In this document: in pieces, positions 52,653 to 62,334 of the stretch
How the letters are laid out: each line of letters starts with the position of its first letter
Numbering within the stretch: position 1 is the first letter of the stretch
Origin: Chitinophaga sp. CF118
GTDB lineage: Bacteria > Bacteroidota > Bacteroidia > Chitinophagales > Chitinophagaceae
Length of the DNA stretch: 64,000 bases
Direction: 5' to 3'
NCBI RefSeq assembly: GCF_900112615.1
Contig: NZ_FOMK01000002.1
Span: forward strand, 496,001 to 560,000
Translations under genes and position numbers: made by a program
The notes under the pieces: model-generated
What the model saw: the letters and a program-made list of their open reading frames with translations, nothing else
Databases searched by the model: none
Told to the model about the DNA's origin: nothing

Positions 52653-54665
52653 TTACTGTATCCTCACCACTTTCGTTGTACCAATCTGCTCAGCACGTTC
52701 AGTACTCACTTTCAGTATCCATACACCATTCGGTACATGGCTGATATCCAGCTGAATTTTTTGCGCGCTTTTGCTTCCAGGTGTATACACCTTCTGCAAT
52801 ACAGGCTGCCCTGTTTTAACATCCAACAGGGAGATCAGCAGTTTTTCCTGCGTATTGGCATTGACTGTCAATTGCAGGGTACTACCCGCTACAGGGTTTG
52901 GATAAACAATTACTTTTTCGGTAGCATTACCGGCAATAGCTGTATTCACTCCAATTCTCGCTGCGCTGGAAGGACAATTGCTGATAAACTGCCATACCTG
53001 TCCATCTGCAGAATTCAGATCTGGCCGTTCCCCCTGTGTCCACCATCTGGCTTTGTAGATCTTACCGTTATAAGCTGCCTGGTTACCAGATACATAAATG
53101 CTGCCGATAGCCCAACCCGCAACTGTGCCGCAAGACTCCCCATTGCCACCGCCGTTTCCACCGTTTCCTGTACAAGTACCGACTACTGCCCAGGTAGTGT
53201 TGCTACCCGGAATATCGGCGGCCCCTGCCCACCATTGGTTACGGTATACTACGCTGTTGTACAACACGATAGTTCCGGCTGTTTCATATATTTTAGATGC
53301 ATCCCATACTGGCAGATAAGAACAACCTTCCATAGTAGCGGTGTTATAAACCGCAAACGTAATGGTGCTCACTACAGAGTCCTTACCAGTACGTGCGCCT
53401 GCTGCTCTTGCCGTATAGGACTTGTAAGCAGTAGGTGTAAATTGTGCAGAAGTACCGGCCGTCGTTTGTCCGTTTATGGTGATATATACCTGTGAGATCT
53501 CATTGCGTGGATCATTCTTTGCCACAGTGAGGGTAACGGGCGATAAGCTGGTTACATTCAGAATTCCATTTGCAGGAGATGAGAACCTAAGAGAAGTCAC
53601 CTTGCTGCATTCTGCAGCATCAATAGAGAACCGTCCCATATTAGCACAACCGCAATTAGCGGAATTATTGCCACCATCCAGCTCAAGACTTACTTGTTTA
53701 AGGGTAGTATAACGCTGATAATGACCTATCCGGCTGAGCACCTTCGTGTTCTCTGTAGTTCCACCACATTCTACTCCACCATTGATAACGTTGACAGTTG
53801 CACCAAAACCGGGTTTCAGCCCGATAGCCAGTTGCTCTGCAGTAGGCGTGAATTTTCCGGGGATCATTACATCATGACAGGAAGGCTTCGGATATTGCTG
53901 CGCCATCCAGAACCAGATGCCTGTTTCAAAAGCAATTACACCATCTTGAATTACCTTTTCAGGATTTGCCAGTAACACGTTTTTATCACCAAAAATGAAT
54001 TCGCTGGCCTGACCGTAGTTATAATTGTAACTCAACTGGATAGGACCACGGCCATGGTATGATTTACCAGGTGCCGGCGGATAAGTGGTGTTAGTTTCAT
54101 CGCGGTACCCGATGTTTGTAGTCCCTTCATATCCTACTTCCTCACGGAAGTACAATCCCCAGGCATACTGACCACCAGGTGCTGTAGGCCAGCCGCCGGT
54201 AGTTTCCTGTGAAATGTTGGCAAGGAAGGCCATCAGTTCACGTTTACGGACAGTCAGATCACCGTCACCTGCAAAAGTGGCATAATCAATCGTTTCTGTA
54301 ATGATCATGTTCGTAGAGATATTAAAATCTGCATCCGTACGGATCACGATAGAAGCACCGGTAGTTTTGTCCACGCGGGTAAGGCGGTAGGCATTGGTAC
54401 CACAACGGCGTTCGGAGATGATCTTAATGTTGGCCATCCGGCTTACAGCCGTCGCAAAATTACTGTAAGAATAAAAATCCTTCGCCGCTGTTGTGGGCAA
54501 TGTACCGGCACCGGTACGGTCGTCCGGGTTAAAGCGGTGCGGGAAAAATACATTCCAGTCTGCGCTGGCCATTACATCTGAAAAGGTTTGGGCATTTACT
54601 GTTGCAACGCAACATAAAAAAAGCAATGCAAGCATGCTTCGCCGTAAAAAGGCACGGGTTTTCAT
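52653..54665 (-). CDS. Secreted GH19 chitinase with two chitin-binding modules and type IX sorting domain
   Basis: A 670-residue extracellular enzyme. Signal peptide 1-25 (TVNAQ). GH19 domain about 28-335, with the family signature FLANISQETTGGW and acid Glu154; the second catalytic Glu is probably Glu175 in LYFREEVGYEG. YHGRGPIQLSYNYNYG is the conserved substrate-binding segment. An Ig-like linker domain follows (about 350-460). Two CBM5/12-type chitin-binding repeats come next (VWDASKIYETAGTIVLYNSVVYRNQWW and WAIGSIYVSGNQAAYNGKIYKARWW), separated by a Gly/Asn linker. The last 80 residues (VIVYPNPVAGSTLQLTVNA...GVWILKVST) are a type IX secretion C-terminal domain. It cleaves chitin with inversion. 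The gene is monocistronic and diverges from the SusC/SusD pair at 55197. Confidence 0.93.
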   Translation of the reverse strand: MKTRAFLRRSMLALLFLCCVATVNAQTFSDVMASADWNVFFPHRFNPDDRTGAGTLPTTAAKDFYSYSNFATAVSRMANIKIISERRCGTNAYRLTRVDKTTGASIVIRTDADFNISTNMIITETIDYATFAGDGDLTVRKRELMAFLANISQETTGGWPTAPGGQYAWGLYFREEVGYEGTTNIGYRDETNTTYPPAPGKSYHGRGPIQLSYNYNYGQASEFIFGDKNVLLANPEKVIQDGVIAFETGIWFWMAQQYPKPSCHDVMIPGKFTPTAEQLAIGLKPGFGATVNVINGGVECGGTTENTKVLSRIGHYQRYTTLKQVSLELDGGNNSANCGCANMGRFSIDAAECSKVTSLRFSSPANGILNVTSLSPVTLTVAKNDPRNEISQVYITINGQTTAGTSAQFTPTAYKSYTARAAGARTGKDSVVSTITFAVYNTATMEGCSYLPVWDASKIYETAGTIVLYNSVVYRNQWWAGAADIPGSNTTWAVVGTCTGNGGNGGGNGESCGTVAGWAIGSIYVSGNQAAYNGKIYKARWWTQGERPDLNSADGQVWQFISNCPSSAARIGVNTAIAGNATEKVIVYPNPVAGSTLQLTVNANTQEKLLISLLDVKTGQPVLQKVYTPGSKSAQKIQLDISHVPNGVWILKVSTERAEQIGTTKVVRIQ

Positions 54666-54885
54666 AGATATCTATTTTAGGTTTCAAGAAAAAAAACATC
54701 ATAACGCATTCATCTGCAGATGATACGGACAGTTATGCATTATTAAAAACAAGGGTGGAAAAACCGGTGCTTAATACGGCCGTAATAAGCTCAATGTTTA
54801 AATAATGGAAATTTTGAGACTACAAAGATAATGATAATTACTACGAGCCCCCCTCATAAGAACAGATAAAAAATTCAGGAACTAT

Positions 54886-54915
54886 TTTGATATCTGGTAT
54901 AATTGTATATTTTTG
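54886..54915 (+). promoter_or_regulatory. Bacteroidota-type promoter of the SusC-SusD pair
   Basis: TTTG at 54886-54889, an 18-bp spacer and TATTTTTG at 54908-54915 match TTTG/TAnnTTTG. Start of transcription would be near 54922. Confidence 0.55.
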
Positions 54916-55064
54916 TTGGAGTTCACAAACCAAAATCGAGGACACTTGAGTTATCATATTCGTATTAAATCATTAACGTAATAATCAATAAATAAGATCC
55001 AACGAGTGTATTTTATGCCTTCTCATAGATAAGTTCCACATCATTGTTACAGGTCATGTATATC

Positions 55065-55078
55065 AACGCACGTGCGTT
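55065..55078. promoter_or_regulatory. Perfect 14-bp palindrome, possible operator
   Basis: AACGCACGTGCGTT is a perfect two-fold palindrome, G/C-rich inside an A/T-rich leader, 119 bp before the SusC ATG. It could bind a dimeric regulator; as RNA it could form only a short hairpin. Confidence 0.4.
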
Positions 55079-55196
55079 TTATACTTATAGTATTCATGTG
55101 TTATTTGCTGCTGCATTATAGTCTAGGTTGATGTTGTGCCTGTTTCAACCACAGGACGCTAGATCGCTTTTTGTCACCTAGAAACCAAAAATCAAC

Positions 55197-58100
55197 ATGA
55201 TGTTGTCAACTCAGATGTTTAATCTGTTGCGAAGTGGTGCGTTGCCACTTTCCATTGCCTTTGCCATGGGCATAAGCGTACAGGCTTCTGGCGCTGTACA
55301 CGGGAAATCTGTAGCACCCGGCCGGAATAATGCTTACAGACTGCCTCAGGATACTACAGGGCCACGTATCACGGTAAAAGGTATTGTAACAGATGGAAAA
55401 ACTCCCTTACCTGGCGTTACTGTCAGGGAAAAGGGTACTAACAATGGTACTGTTACCAGCGGAGACGGTAGCTATACTATTACAGTAAAAAAGAATGCCC
55501 TGTTAGACTTTTCGCAGGTAGGACTTGCTACACTGCAGGAACAGGTGAATGGCAGACAGGAAATAAACATCTCACTGGGTACTGAAACGAAAGGGCTGAA
55601 CGAAATAGTAGTCACCGCACTGGGTATCAAACGTGAATCCAAAACGCTGACCTTCGCTGCTCAAAAGCTGGATGGTGCAAAACTGAATGAAACAAGAGAT
55701 GCAAACTTTGTGAACAGCCTCTCCGGTAAAGTAGCAGGGATCTCAATAACACAATCGGCATCGGGTCCGGGTGGTGCATCCCGCGTGATTCTGCGCGGTA
55801 ACCGCTCTATTTCCGGGAATAACAATGCCCTGTTTGTAGTGGATGGTGTAGCCATAGATAACTCTACGCCGGATCAGATAGGGAGTGACTTTGGTGGTTA
55901 TAACGGAAGTGATGGTGCTGCCAATATCAACCCGGATGATATAGAATCTGTAAATATCATGAAAGGTGCTGCTGCTGCTGCTCTTTATGGGAGCAGGGCT
56001 TCGAATGGAGCTATTATCATTACCACTAAAAAAGGTAAATCAGGAAAGGTATCACTTGATTACAACGGAGGAGTAGCCATTGAAAATCCATTATCACTTC
56101 CTAAATTCCAGAATACTTACGGACAGGGTAACGGAGGAGTATCTTCTACCAATGCCAGCGGTAGCTGGGGTGCTGCCACTACCACCTATAAGGATAATGT
56201 GAAGGACTTTTTCAGGAATGCAGTAACGCTGAATAATTCAGTAGCGGTAACCGGTGGCGGAGAAAAAACACAGGGATACTTGTCGTATACAAATAATAAG
56301 GTGCAGGGTATTGTACCTAACAATGACCTCACCCGTCATACAGTGAATCTGCGTTTAAATACACAAGTTACTAAACGCCTCTCTACAGATGCAAAGCTGA
56401 CCTACGTAAACCAGAATATTGAGAACAAACCAAGAGGTGGTGAAGAGAATGGCCTGATCATAGATCTGTATAAAGTTCCACGCAGTGTGAGTTCCGAACA
56501 ACTGAAGAACTATGAAACGATCAATCCGGATAACGGTCAGCCAATGCCGCTATACTGGCTTCCTTCCTCTTCTATTTATATGAATCCTTACTGGATGGCC
56601 AACAGGACTTCCTACAATGAGATGCGTAACCGTGTCACGCTGCTGGGTACTGCAAAGTATGAGATCACTCCATGGTTAAGTATTCAGGGACGTTATACAC
56701 TGGACAGGTACAATGATAAGTCTGAAAACAGGTACTATAATGGTACGTTGTTATTTGCCAGCCAGGGAGGTACCATGACTACCGGTTTCAGAAACGTAAC
56801 AGAGAGAAACGCAGATGTGTTGTTATCAGGAACCAACAATCTTGGAAAAGATCTGAAGATCACATATAATGTTGGTGCCAGTGATCTTGTAAGGAAAAGC
56901 GATTACACCGCAACAACCGCAAACGGACTGAACATCCCCAACAAGTTTGACCTTTCCTATGCAACTGCAAGGAGTGTGCTTACTTCAGTGGTAGACCGTG
57001 ACCTGCAATCAGTGTATGCCAGTGCTAACATTGGCTTCCGTGATTACCTGTTCCTCGATATCAGCGGACGTAATGATTGGTCCTCTACTTTACCAAAACC
57101 ATATTCTTTCTTCTATCCGTCTGTAGGTCTTTCTACAGTGATCTCTGATATGGTTCACCTTCCATCTTTTATCTCTTTTGCCAAAGCACGTGTATCGTAT
57201 GCCCGTGTAGGTAATGACGCGGATCCTTACTACCTGTTACAGGCTTATTCTTACCAGGAAGGCGGTACCAACGGTTATATCCGCAGAGATGGAACTAAAG
57301 CCATCAGCAACCTGAAACCGGAACAGACCACTTCCTGGGAAGGTGGTTTGGAATGGCGCTTCCTGAATAACCGCGCAGGTTTTGATCTCACTGCCTATAA
57401 GACAAACTCAGTGAACCAGCTGTTGCTACTTGCTTTAGCACCTGGTACAGGGTTTGACAACCAGTATATTAATGCCGGCAACATCCAGAATACAGGGATA
57501 GAACTTACCCTGAATGGGACACCTGTAAAACAGAAACACTTCCAGTGGGATATCACTATTAACTATGCTGTTAACAGGAATAAAGTAGTCCGTCTGAGTC
57601 CTGAAGTTAAACAAGGTGTATTGAGTGGTACAAGCAATCCGGGCAGCCCGGTAAGTAATGGCTTTGGAAGAACAGCTACGCCTATCGTAAATGAAGGTAG
57701 TGCTTATGGTGATCTTTATGCCACACGCTGGGCAAGAGATGCCCAAACGGGCCAATATCTTGTAGATGATAAAGGTAGGCCGGTAGGTTCTACTGTAACA
57801 GAGAAGATTGGTAATTTCAATCCAAAATACACCTTCGGTTTTACAAATACTTTCACTTATCACAACTGGTCATTAAGTTTCCTGATAGATGGTAAAGTAG
57901 GTGGTGTGATGACTTCCGGTTCAGAGGCTACCATGGCCTTTGATGGTACCGCTGAATATACTGAGAAATACCGTAATGGAGGATGGGTACTGCCAGCATT
58001 GAACCAGACCACGAAAGAAGTGAATAAAGAGGCCATTGATGCTGAAACGTTCTGGACTACCGTATCTGGTGGCCGTTACAGCTGGGGAGAATTCTTCACA

Positions 58101-58379
58101 TACGATGCTACAAATATCAGGGTACGTGAACTGTCTGCAGGATATACTTTTAAATTGAATCCTCAATCCATTTTTAAGTCTGCTAAGATTTCATTTGTTG
58201 CACGAAACCTGTTCTTCTTATACAGAGGATCCTCTATCATGGATATACCAGGCATAGGTAAACGCAAAATGCGCTTTGATCCGGACGTGAATCTTGGTGC
58301 CGGTAACTTCCAGGGTATTGAATTTGGTAACATGCCAACTACACGCAGTCTTGGACTAAATGTTAAGTTATCCTTTTAA
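55197..58379 (+). CDS. SusC/RagA-family TonB-dependent transporter
   Basis: A 1060-residue transporter. Signal peptide about residues 1-31 (GISVQASG), a short linker, regulatory beta-sandwich about 55-130 (ITVKGIVTDGKTPLPGVTVREKG). NEIVVTALGIKRESKTLTFA marks the plug junction, of the TALGIxRExKxLxxA subtype seen in RagA-like transporters. Plug with VNIMKGAAAAALYGSRASNG and TTKKGKSG. The barrel ends in RSLGLNVKLSF. An ATG follows directly at 55200 and could be used instead. It is paired with the SusD-like gene 17 bp downstream. The substrate is not known; chitin oligosaccharides are possible because the chitinase is divergent. Confidence 0.95.
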   Translation: MMLSTQMFNLLRSGALPLSIAFAMGISVQASGAVHGKSVAPGRNNAYRLPQDTTGPRITVKGIVTDGKTPLPGVTVREKGTNNGTVTSGDGSYTITVKKNALLDFSQVGLATLQEQVNGRQEINISLGTETKGLNEIVVTALGIKRESKTLTFAAQKLDGAKLNETRDANFVNSLSGKVAGISITQSASGPGGASRVILRGNRSISGNNNALFVVDGVAIDNSTPDQIGSDFGGYNGSDGAANINPDDIESVNIMKGAAAAALYGSRASNGAIIITTKKGKSGKVSLDYNGGVAIENPLSLPKFQNTYGQGNGGVSSTNASGSWGAATTTYKDNVKDFFRNAVTLNNSVAVTGGGEKTQGYLSYTNNKVQGIVPNNDLTRHTVNLRLNTQVTKRLSTDAKLTYVNQNIENKPRGGEENGLIIDLYKVPRSVSSEQLKNYETINPDNGQPMPLYWLPSSSIYMNPYWMANRTSYNEMRNRVTLLGTAKYEITPWLSIQGRYTLDRYNDKSENRYYNGTLLFASQGGTMTTGFRNVTERNADVLLSGTNNLGKDLKITYNVGASDLVRKSDYTATTANGLNIPNKFDLSYATARSVLTSVVDRDLQSVYASANIGFRDYLFLDISGRNDWSSTLPKPYSFFYPSVGLSTVISDMVHLPSFISFAKARVSYARVGNDADPYYLLQAYSYQEGGTNGYIRRDGTKAISNLKPEQTTSWEGGLEWRFLNNRAGFDLTAYKTNSVNQLLLLALAPGTGFDNQYINAGNIQNTGIELTLNGTPVKQKHFQWDITINYAVNRNKVVRLSPEVKQGVLSGTSNPGSPVSNGFGRTATPIVNEGSAYGDLYATRWARDAQTGQYLVDDKGRPVGSTVTEKIGNFNPKYTFGFTNTFTYHNWSLSFLIDGKVGGVMTSGSEATMAFDGTAEYTEKYRNGGWVLPALNQTTKEVNKEAIDAETFWTTVSGGRYSWGEFFTYDATNIRVRELSAGYTFKLNPQSIFKSAKISFVARNLFFLYRGSSIMDIPGIGKRKMRFDPDVNLGAGNFQGIEFGNMPTTRSLGLNVKLSF

Positions 58380-58396
58380 AAGCTAAAAAATAATTG

Positions 58397-59953
58397 ATGA
58401 AACATATATCAAACCTGGTATTGATCGGCACTGTGCTCAGCATGAGTGCATGTACCAAAGACTTTGACAGTAAAAATACGAATCCCGGCAAAGTGGTAAA
58501 TATCACCAACCAGGAAATTCCTTTCATGTTCTCTAAAGCAGAAGCTGCAGCTTCTTATACCGGAGGTGATTACCAGGTAGCACAGAATCTGTTTGCCGAT
58601 CTGTATGCACAATACTTTGCAACCACAGCTACCTACTTTCCTTCTGACAGGTATGTGATGCGGTTCGACTGGGTAAAAACACACTGGAGCAACCATTACA
58701 CACAAGTACTACCTCAACTGCAAACAATCTTTGCATTTAAGGAAAAAAATACAGCAGAATACGCACTGGCAAAATTGATCTGGGTATTCTCCTTTCATCG
58801 TCTTACCGACTATTACGGTCCTGTTCCTTATTTTCATGCAGGAGAAGCTGCAACATCTGTTCCTTATGATAGTCAGGAAAGTATTTATGACGATCTGTTC
58901 AAGCAACTGGACAGCGCTATAACTACATTGAATGCTAATCCGGATGCAAAACCTTATGGCAATTTCGATCTGATCTATAGCGGAAATGTGGCTAAATGGA
59001 CAAAGTTTGCCAACACCCTGCGTCTGCGACTGGCACTGCGTATTTCAAAAGCAGATCCTGCCCGTGCAAAAACAGAAGCAGAGAAAGCAGTAGCTGCGGG
59101 TGTAATGACAGCCGTTGCAGATGATGCTATGATGATAAAATCAGCAACAGTATCGTCTGATGGAAATGGACTAAGTGTAATATCCGGTTGGAATGAATTC
59201 CGTATGAGTGCTTCCATGGAATCAATGTTGAGAGGATATAACGATCCCCGCCTGCCCGTATATTTCCAACCCGCTGTTAAAACCGGCGAATATCATGGTG
59301 TACGCAATGGTTTAACAGCTACACAGCTGAATATAGAGCAGAATACCAACGATTACAATTCAAATGTTGGTTCCCGCTGGATCAGCTGGAGCACTGCTGA
59401 TAAAAAATGGGTATACAGTTATGGTACCCCTCAGGATATTATGCATTGTGCAGAAGCTTATTTCCTGCGTGCGGAAGGAGCTTTGAATGGATGGAATATG
59501 GGAGATAATGCGCAAACGTTGTATGAAACAGGTATTCAAATGTCTCTTAATCAGTGGGGCATTACAGATGCGGCGGTGATCACTGCATACAAAACCAACG
59601 CAGCTACTCCTATTGCTCCGGGTGATCAGCAGGGTTCTGCTCCGGTGAATAGCAGTCCTGTAAAATGGGCTGCCACGGAAGCACAACAACGTGAACAGAT
59701 AGGTACACAGAAATGGCTGGCATTATATCCTGATGGCTTTGAAGGCTGGGCGGAAGTAAGGCGCAGTGGATTCCCTATACTGTATCCTGTGGTGAACAAT
59801 GACAACGCAGACATTCCTGCGGGTCAGGCTATACGCCGTATTCCTTTTATAGAACTGGAAAAGCAAACGAATGGTGCGGCAGTTACCAAAGCAGTAACCC
59901 TGCTGAATGGTGCAGATAATGCTTTTACCCCTTTATGGTGGGATAGAAATTAG
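58397..59953 (+). CDS. SusD/RagB-family nutrient-binding lipoprotein (SusD-like type 2)
   Basis: The start is placed at the ATG at 58397, giving a 518-residue lipoprotein (MKHISNLVLIGTVLSMSAC, Cys19, then TKDFDSKNTNPGK). The sequence is of the second SusD-like Pfam type: YAQYFATTATYFPSDRYVMRFDWVKTHWSNHYTQVLPQLQ, FADTLRLRLALRISK-like helix at FANTLRLRLALRIS, EAYFLRAEGALNGWNMG, and the C-terminal WLALYPDGFEGWAEVRRSGFPILYP. Such proteins pair with RagA-like SusC, as here, and can also bind peptides. Confidence 0.93.
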   Translation: MKHISNLVLIGTVLSMSACTKDFDSKNTNPGKVVNITNQEIPFMFSKAEAAASYTGGDYQVAQNLFADLYAQYFATTATYFPSDRYVMRFDWVKTHWSNHYTQVLPQLQTIFAFKEKNTAEYALAKLIWVFSFHRLTDYYGPVPYFHAGEAATSVPYDSQESIYDDLFKQLDSAITTLNANPDAKPYGNFDLIYSGNVAKWTKFANTLRLRLALRISKADPARAKTEAEKAVAAGVMTAVADDAMMIKSATVSSDGNGLSVISGWNEFRMSASMESMLRGYNDPRLPVYFQPAVKTGEYHGVRNGLTATQLNIEQNTNDYNSNVGSRWISWSTADKKWVYSYGTPQDIMHCAEAYFLRAEGALNGWNMGDNAQTLYETGIQMSLNQWGITDAAVITAYKTNAATPIAPGDQQGSAPVNSSPVKWAATEAQQREQIGTQKWLALYPDGFEGWAEVRRSGFPILYPVVNNDNADIPAGQAIRRIPFIELEKQTNGAAVTKAVTLLNGADNAFTPLWWDRN

Positions 59954-59967
59954 TACTTGATCCAATT

Positions 59968-60025
59968 AAAAAAATATCCGGATTAATAACGGCCTTCAGC
60001 CATTATTGATCTGGATATTTTTTTA
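59968..60025 (+). terminator. Terminator of the SusC-SusD pair
   Basis: A long, interrupted hairpin (about 59969-59985 with 60005-60024, plus an inner GGC/GCC helix) with an A-run before and a TTTTTTT run after. It lies about 15 bp beyond the SusD-like stop. Confidence 0.75.
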
Positions 60026-60086
60026 GTTAAAGAGTCGTTTCTCTTTCACTTTATTTGTATTTTACTACCTGTAAACCCTCCACATT

Positions 60087-60935
60087 ATGAAACATCTTTT
60101 TTGTTCTATCGTATTTCTTATAACAGGTATGCAGGTATTTTCACAGGAAAAAGATCTTATTCATCTATGGCCAGGCACCGTTCCGGGCGAAACTGCGGCT
60201 AAACAGACAGCTGTTCCTACTTCAGATACCAGCCGCGGTGTTATCCGCCTTACCAATGTTACCGACCCTACTTTACAGGTATTTAAACCTGAAGGGAAAG
60301 GCAATGGCGCAGCCGTAGTGATCTGCCCCGGAGGTGGCTATCAGATCCTTGCCATTAACCTGGAAGGATATGAAATAGCCAAATGGCTAAGCCATCTGGG
60401 TTTCACTGCTTTTGTGCTGCAATACCGTGTGCCGAAAAAACAGGAAGGTGCTTTACAGGATGTACAACGGGCTATGCGTCTTGTACGCAGCCAGGCCAAA
60501 CAATGGCAACTGAATCCTGAAAAGATTGGTGTAATGGGCTTCTCTGCCGGCGGCAGTTTGAGTGCCAGGATCAGCACATTATATGATAAAGACAGTTATA
60601 CGAGGATTGACGAGGCAGACAATCTATCTTCCAAACCAGCTTTTACCTTACTCATATACCCAGCTTATCTGGATCAGGGAAATAACCGCAGCCTTACACC
60701 GGAACTGACAGTAAATGTACAAACCCCTCCTATGTTCCTGTTTGCCACGGCAGACGATCCTTATGCGAACAGTGCCCTGGTAATGGCTGGTGCCCTGCGG
60801 GATGCCAAAGTACCCGTTGAACTGCATTTTTACGCGAATGGCGGACATGGCTATGGCCTCAGACCGGGCAACAGTGCAGCAGAGGTATGGCCGGCACTCG
60901 CTCAACAATGGCTCCAAAAAAATGTTTTACGCTAA
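60087..60935 (+). CDS. Exported alpha/beta-hydrolase (BD-FAE/acetylxylan esterase-like)
   Basis: A 282-residue serine esterase (signal peptide about residues 1-20, MQVFSQ). Core motifs: oxyanion segment VICPGGGYQILA, nucleophile Ser153 in GFSAGG, Asp in ATADDPY (223/224) and His254 in NGGHGYGL. The LHLWPGTVPGE-like start (LIHLWPGTVPGE) and these motifs are those of exported carbohydrate esterase-like hydrolases of Bacteroidota, which remove acetyl or feruloyl groups from xylan or related glycans. It has its own transcript between a terminator and the kinase gene. The exact substrate is unknown. Confidence 0.85.
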   Translation: MKHLFCSIVFLITGMQVFSQEKDLIHLWPGTVPGETAAKQTAVPTSDTSRGVIRLTNVTDPTLQVFKPEGKGNGAAVVICPGGGYQILAINLEGYEIAKWLSHLGFTAFVLQYRVPKKQEGALQDVQRAMRLVRSQAKQWQLNPEKIGVMGFSAGGSLSARISTLYDKDSYTRIDEADNLSSKPAFTLLIYPAYLDQGNNRSLTPELTVNVQTPPMFLFATADDPYANSALVMAGALRDAKVPVELHFYANGGHGYGLRPGNSAAEVWPALAQQWLQKNVLR

Positions 60936-61047
60936 ATACTGACCATTATCATGCGATTGGCTGATGATAATCATCAGACTTAATACATCCAAAAAGGAAA
61001 TTTGTGTGCTATAAGGTATATTTACCATTATTCTTTAATGGTGATAT

Positions 61048-62319
61048 ATGAATAGCACATCTAAGTGGCTGAAAAAGCCTTTACGTTTCCTGAATACGAT
61101 GCTGAACAGAAACAACCTTTATAAGAAAGAATATAATAAAGAGCTACAACGGTTTGAAGCACTGTTTAACTATGCAAGCATAGGAATTCTGGTGACTAAC
61201 CAGCAGGGAGAAATTGTATTGATCAATGATTTTGCCCTTCAGCAGTTTGGATTTACAAGAGAAGAACTAATTGGGGAAAAGATTGAAATCCTGATGCCCC
61301 AACGGGTACATGGCAGTCATGTACGCCACCGTGAAGGTTATAATCATCATCCGCAGAGCAGGCCTATGGGAATTGGCATGGACTTGTTTGCCAAAAGAAA
61401 AGATGGTACCGAATTTCCTGTAGAGATCAGTCTGAGCCAGTATAAACATGAAGAAGGCGCTTTTGTGATTGCATATATCAATAATATTACCGAACGCAAA
61501 AAATCAGAAGAGAAAATAGAGAAACTGAATAATGAGCTGGAACAAAAGATTACTGAACGTACACAACAGCTAACCAATGCATTAGAGCAACTGGAACATT
61601 CCAAAGAGGAAGTGATAACAGCCCTTAACAAGGAAAAGGAACTAAGCGAACTGAAATCACGATTTGTTTCCATGGCCTCTCATGAATTCCGGACTCCACT
61701 TAGCACCATTCTCTCCTCTGCATATCTGGTAAACCAGTATACTTCAGCAGATGAACAAAACCGGCGTACTAAACATATTCAACGGATTATCTCTTCAGTT
61801 ACCCTGCTTACAGAAGTCCTGAACGACTTCCTTTCTGTCGGGAAGATAGAGGAAGGTGGTGTACATCTTCGTATCAGTATTTTTGATATTTACCTGCATA
61901 TCAATGATGTTATGCAGGAAATGCAGGATATTGTACGGGAAGGACAACAAATCATTTATGAACATGAGGGCCATACACAGGTGCAACTGGACCCTTCCCT
62001 TCTGAAACATATCCTGCTAAACCTGTTGGGCAATGCGATCAAATTTTCCCCCAAGAATGCAGTAATCAGAGTTAATACCAAACATACTGGCAAAGAGCTG
62101 ATTTTAACCGTTCAGGATAAAGGAATGGGTATTTCTGCTGAAGATCAGCAACATCTGTTCGAGCGTTTCTTCAGGGGTGGCAATGTAAGTAATATACAGG
62201 GAACCGGATTAGGACTCCATATAGTTAGTAAATATGCAGAACTGATGAACGGACAGATTACCTGTAACAGTGAAATAAATGAAGGCACTATCTTTACTAT
62301 AATATTCCAGCAAGCATAA
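61048..62319 (+). CDS. Soluble PAS sensor histidine kinase (FixL-like PAS)
   Basis: A 423-residue kinase without membrane helix. One PAS domain at about 33-150, a coiled coil at about 152-200, HisKA with His212 in MASHEFRTPL, and HATPase about 300-420 with NLLGNAIKF, DKGMGIS and GTGLGLHIV. The PAS segment MPQRVHGSHVRHREGY aligns without gaps with the heme-ligand region of FixL as I remember it, and places His91 at the heme-ligand position; this PAS type also occurs in proteins without heme, so oxygen sensing is only a possibility. A 6-bp hairpin (61024-61029 with 61037-61042) sits just before the ATG. The receiver-Crp gene follows 15 bp later and is the likely target. Confidence 0.9.
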   Translation: MNSTSKWLKKPLRFLNTMLNRNNLYKKEYNKELQRFEALFNYASIGILVTNQQGEIVLINDFALQQFGFTREELIGEKIEILMPQRVHGSHVRHREGYNHHPQSRPMGIGMDLFAKRKDGTEFPVEISLSQYKHEEGAFVIAYINNITERKKSEEKIEKLNNELEQKITERTQQLTNALEQLEHSKEEVITALNKEKELSELKSRFVSMASHEFRTPLSTILSSAYLVNQYTSADEQNRRTKHIQRIISSVTLLTEVLNDFLSVGKIEEGGVHLRISIFDIYLHINDVMQEMQDIVREGQQIIYEHEGHTQVQLDPSLLKHILLNLLGNAIKFSPKNAVIRVNTKHTGKELILTVQDKGMGISAEDQQHLFERFFRGGNVSNIQGTGLGLHIVSKYAELMNGQITCNSEINEGTIFTIIFQQA

Positions 62320-62334
62320 TTAAAAGACATTACG

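Larger units (their letters stand above)
54666..55196. other. Divergent control region between chitinase and SusC
   Basis: 531 bp, A/T-rich, with no credible gene. It contains a good plus-strand promoter (54886-54915), giving the SusC message a leader of about 275 nt, a 14-bp perfect palindrome (55065-55078) and a GGTTGA/TCAACC hairpin near 55126-55151. The chitinase promoter was not identified. Confidence 0.55.

Noticed and set aside
52737..53495. 252-codon open frame on the plus strand
   Set aside because: Antisense to the chitinase gene, Cys- and Arg-rich, without signal or motif.
55065..55078. Palindrome as an intrinsic terminator because TTTT follows
   Set aside because: The stem would have at most four pairs around a 4-nt loop, and transcription must pass it to reach SusC.
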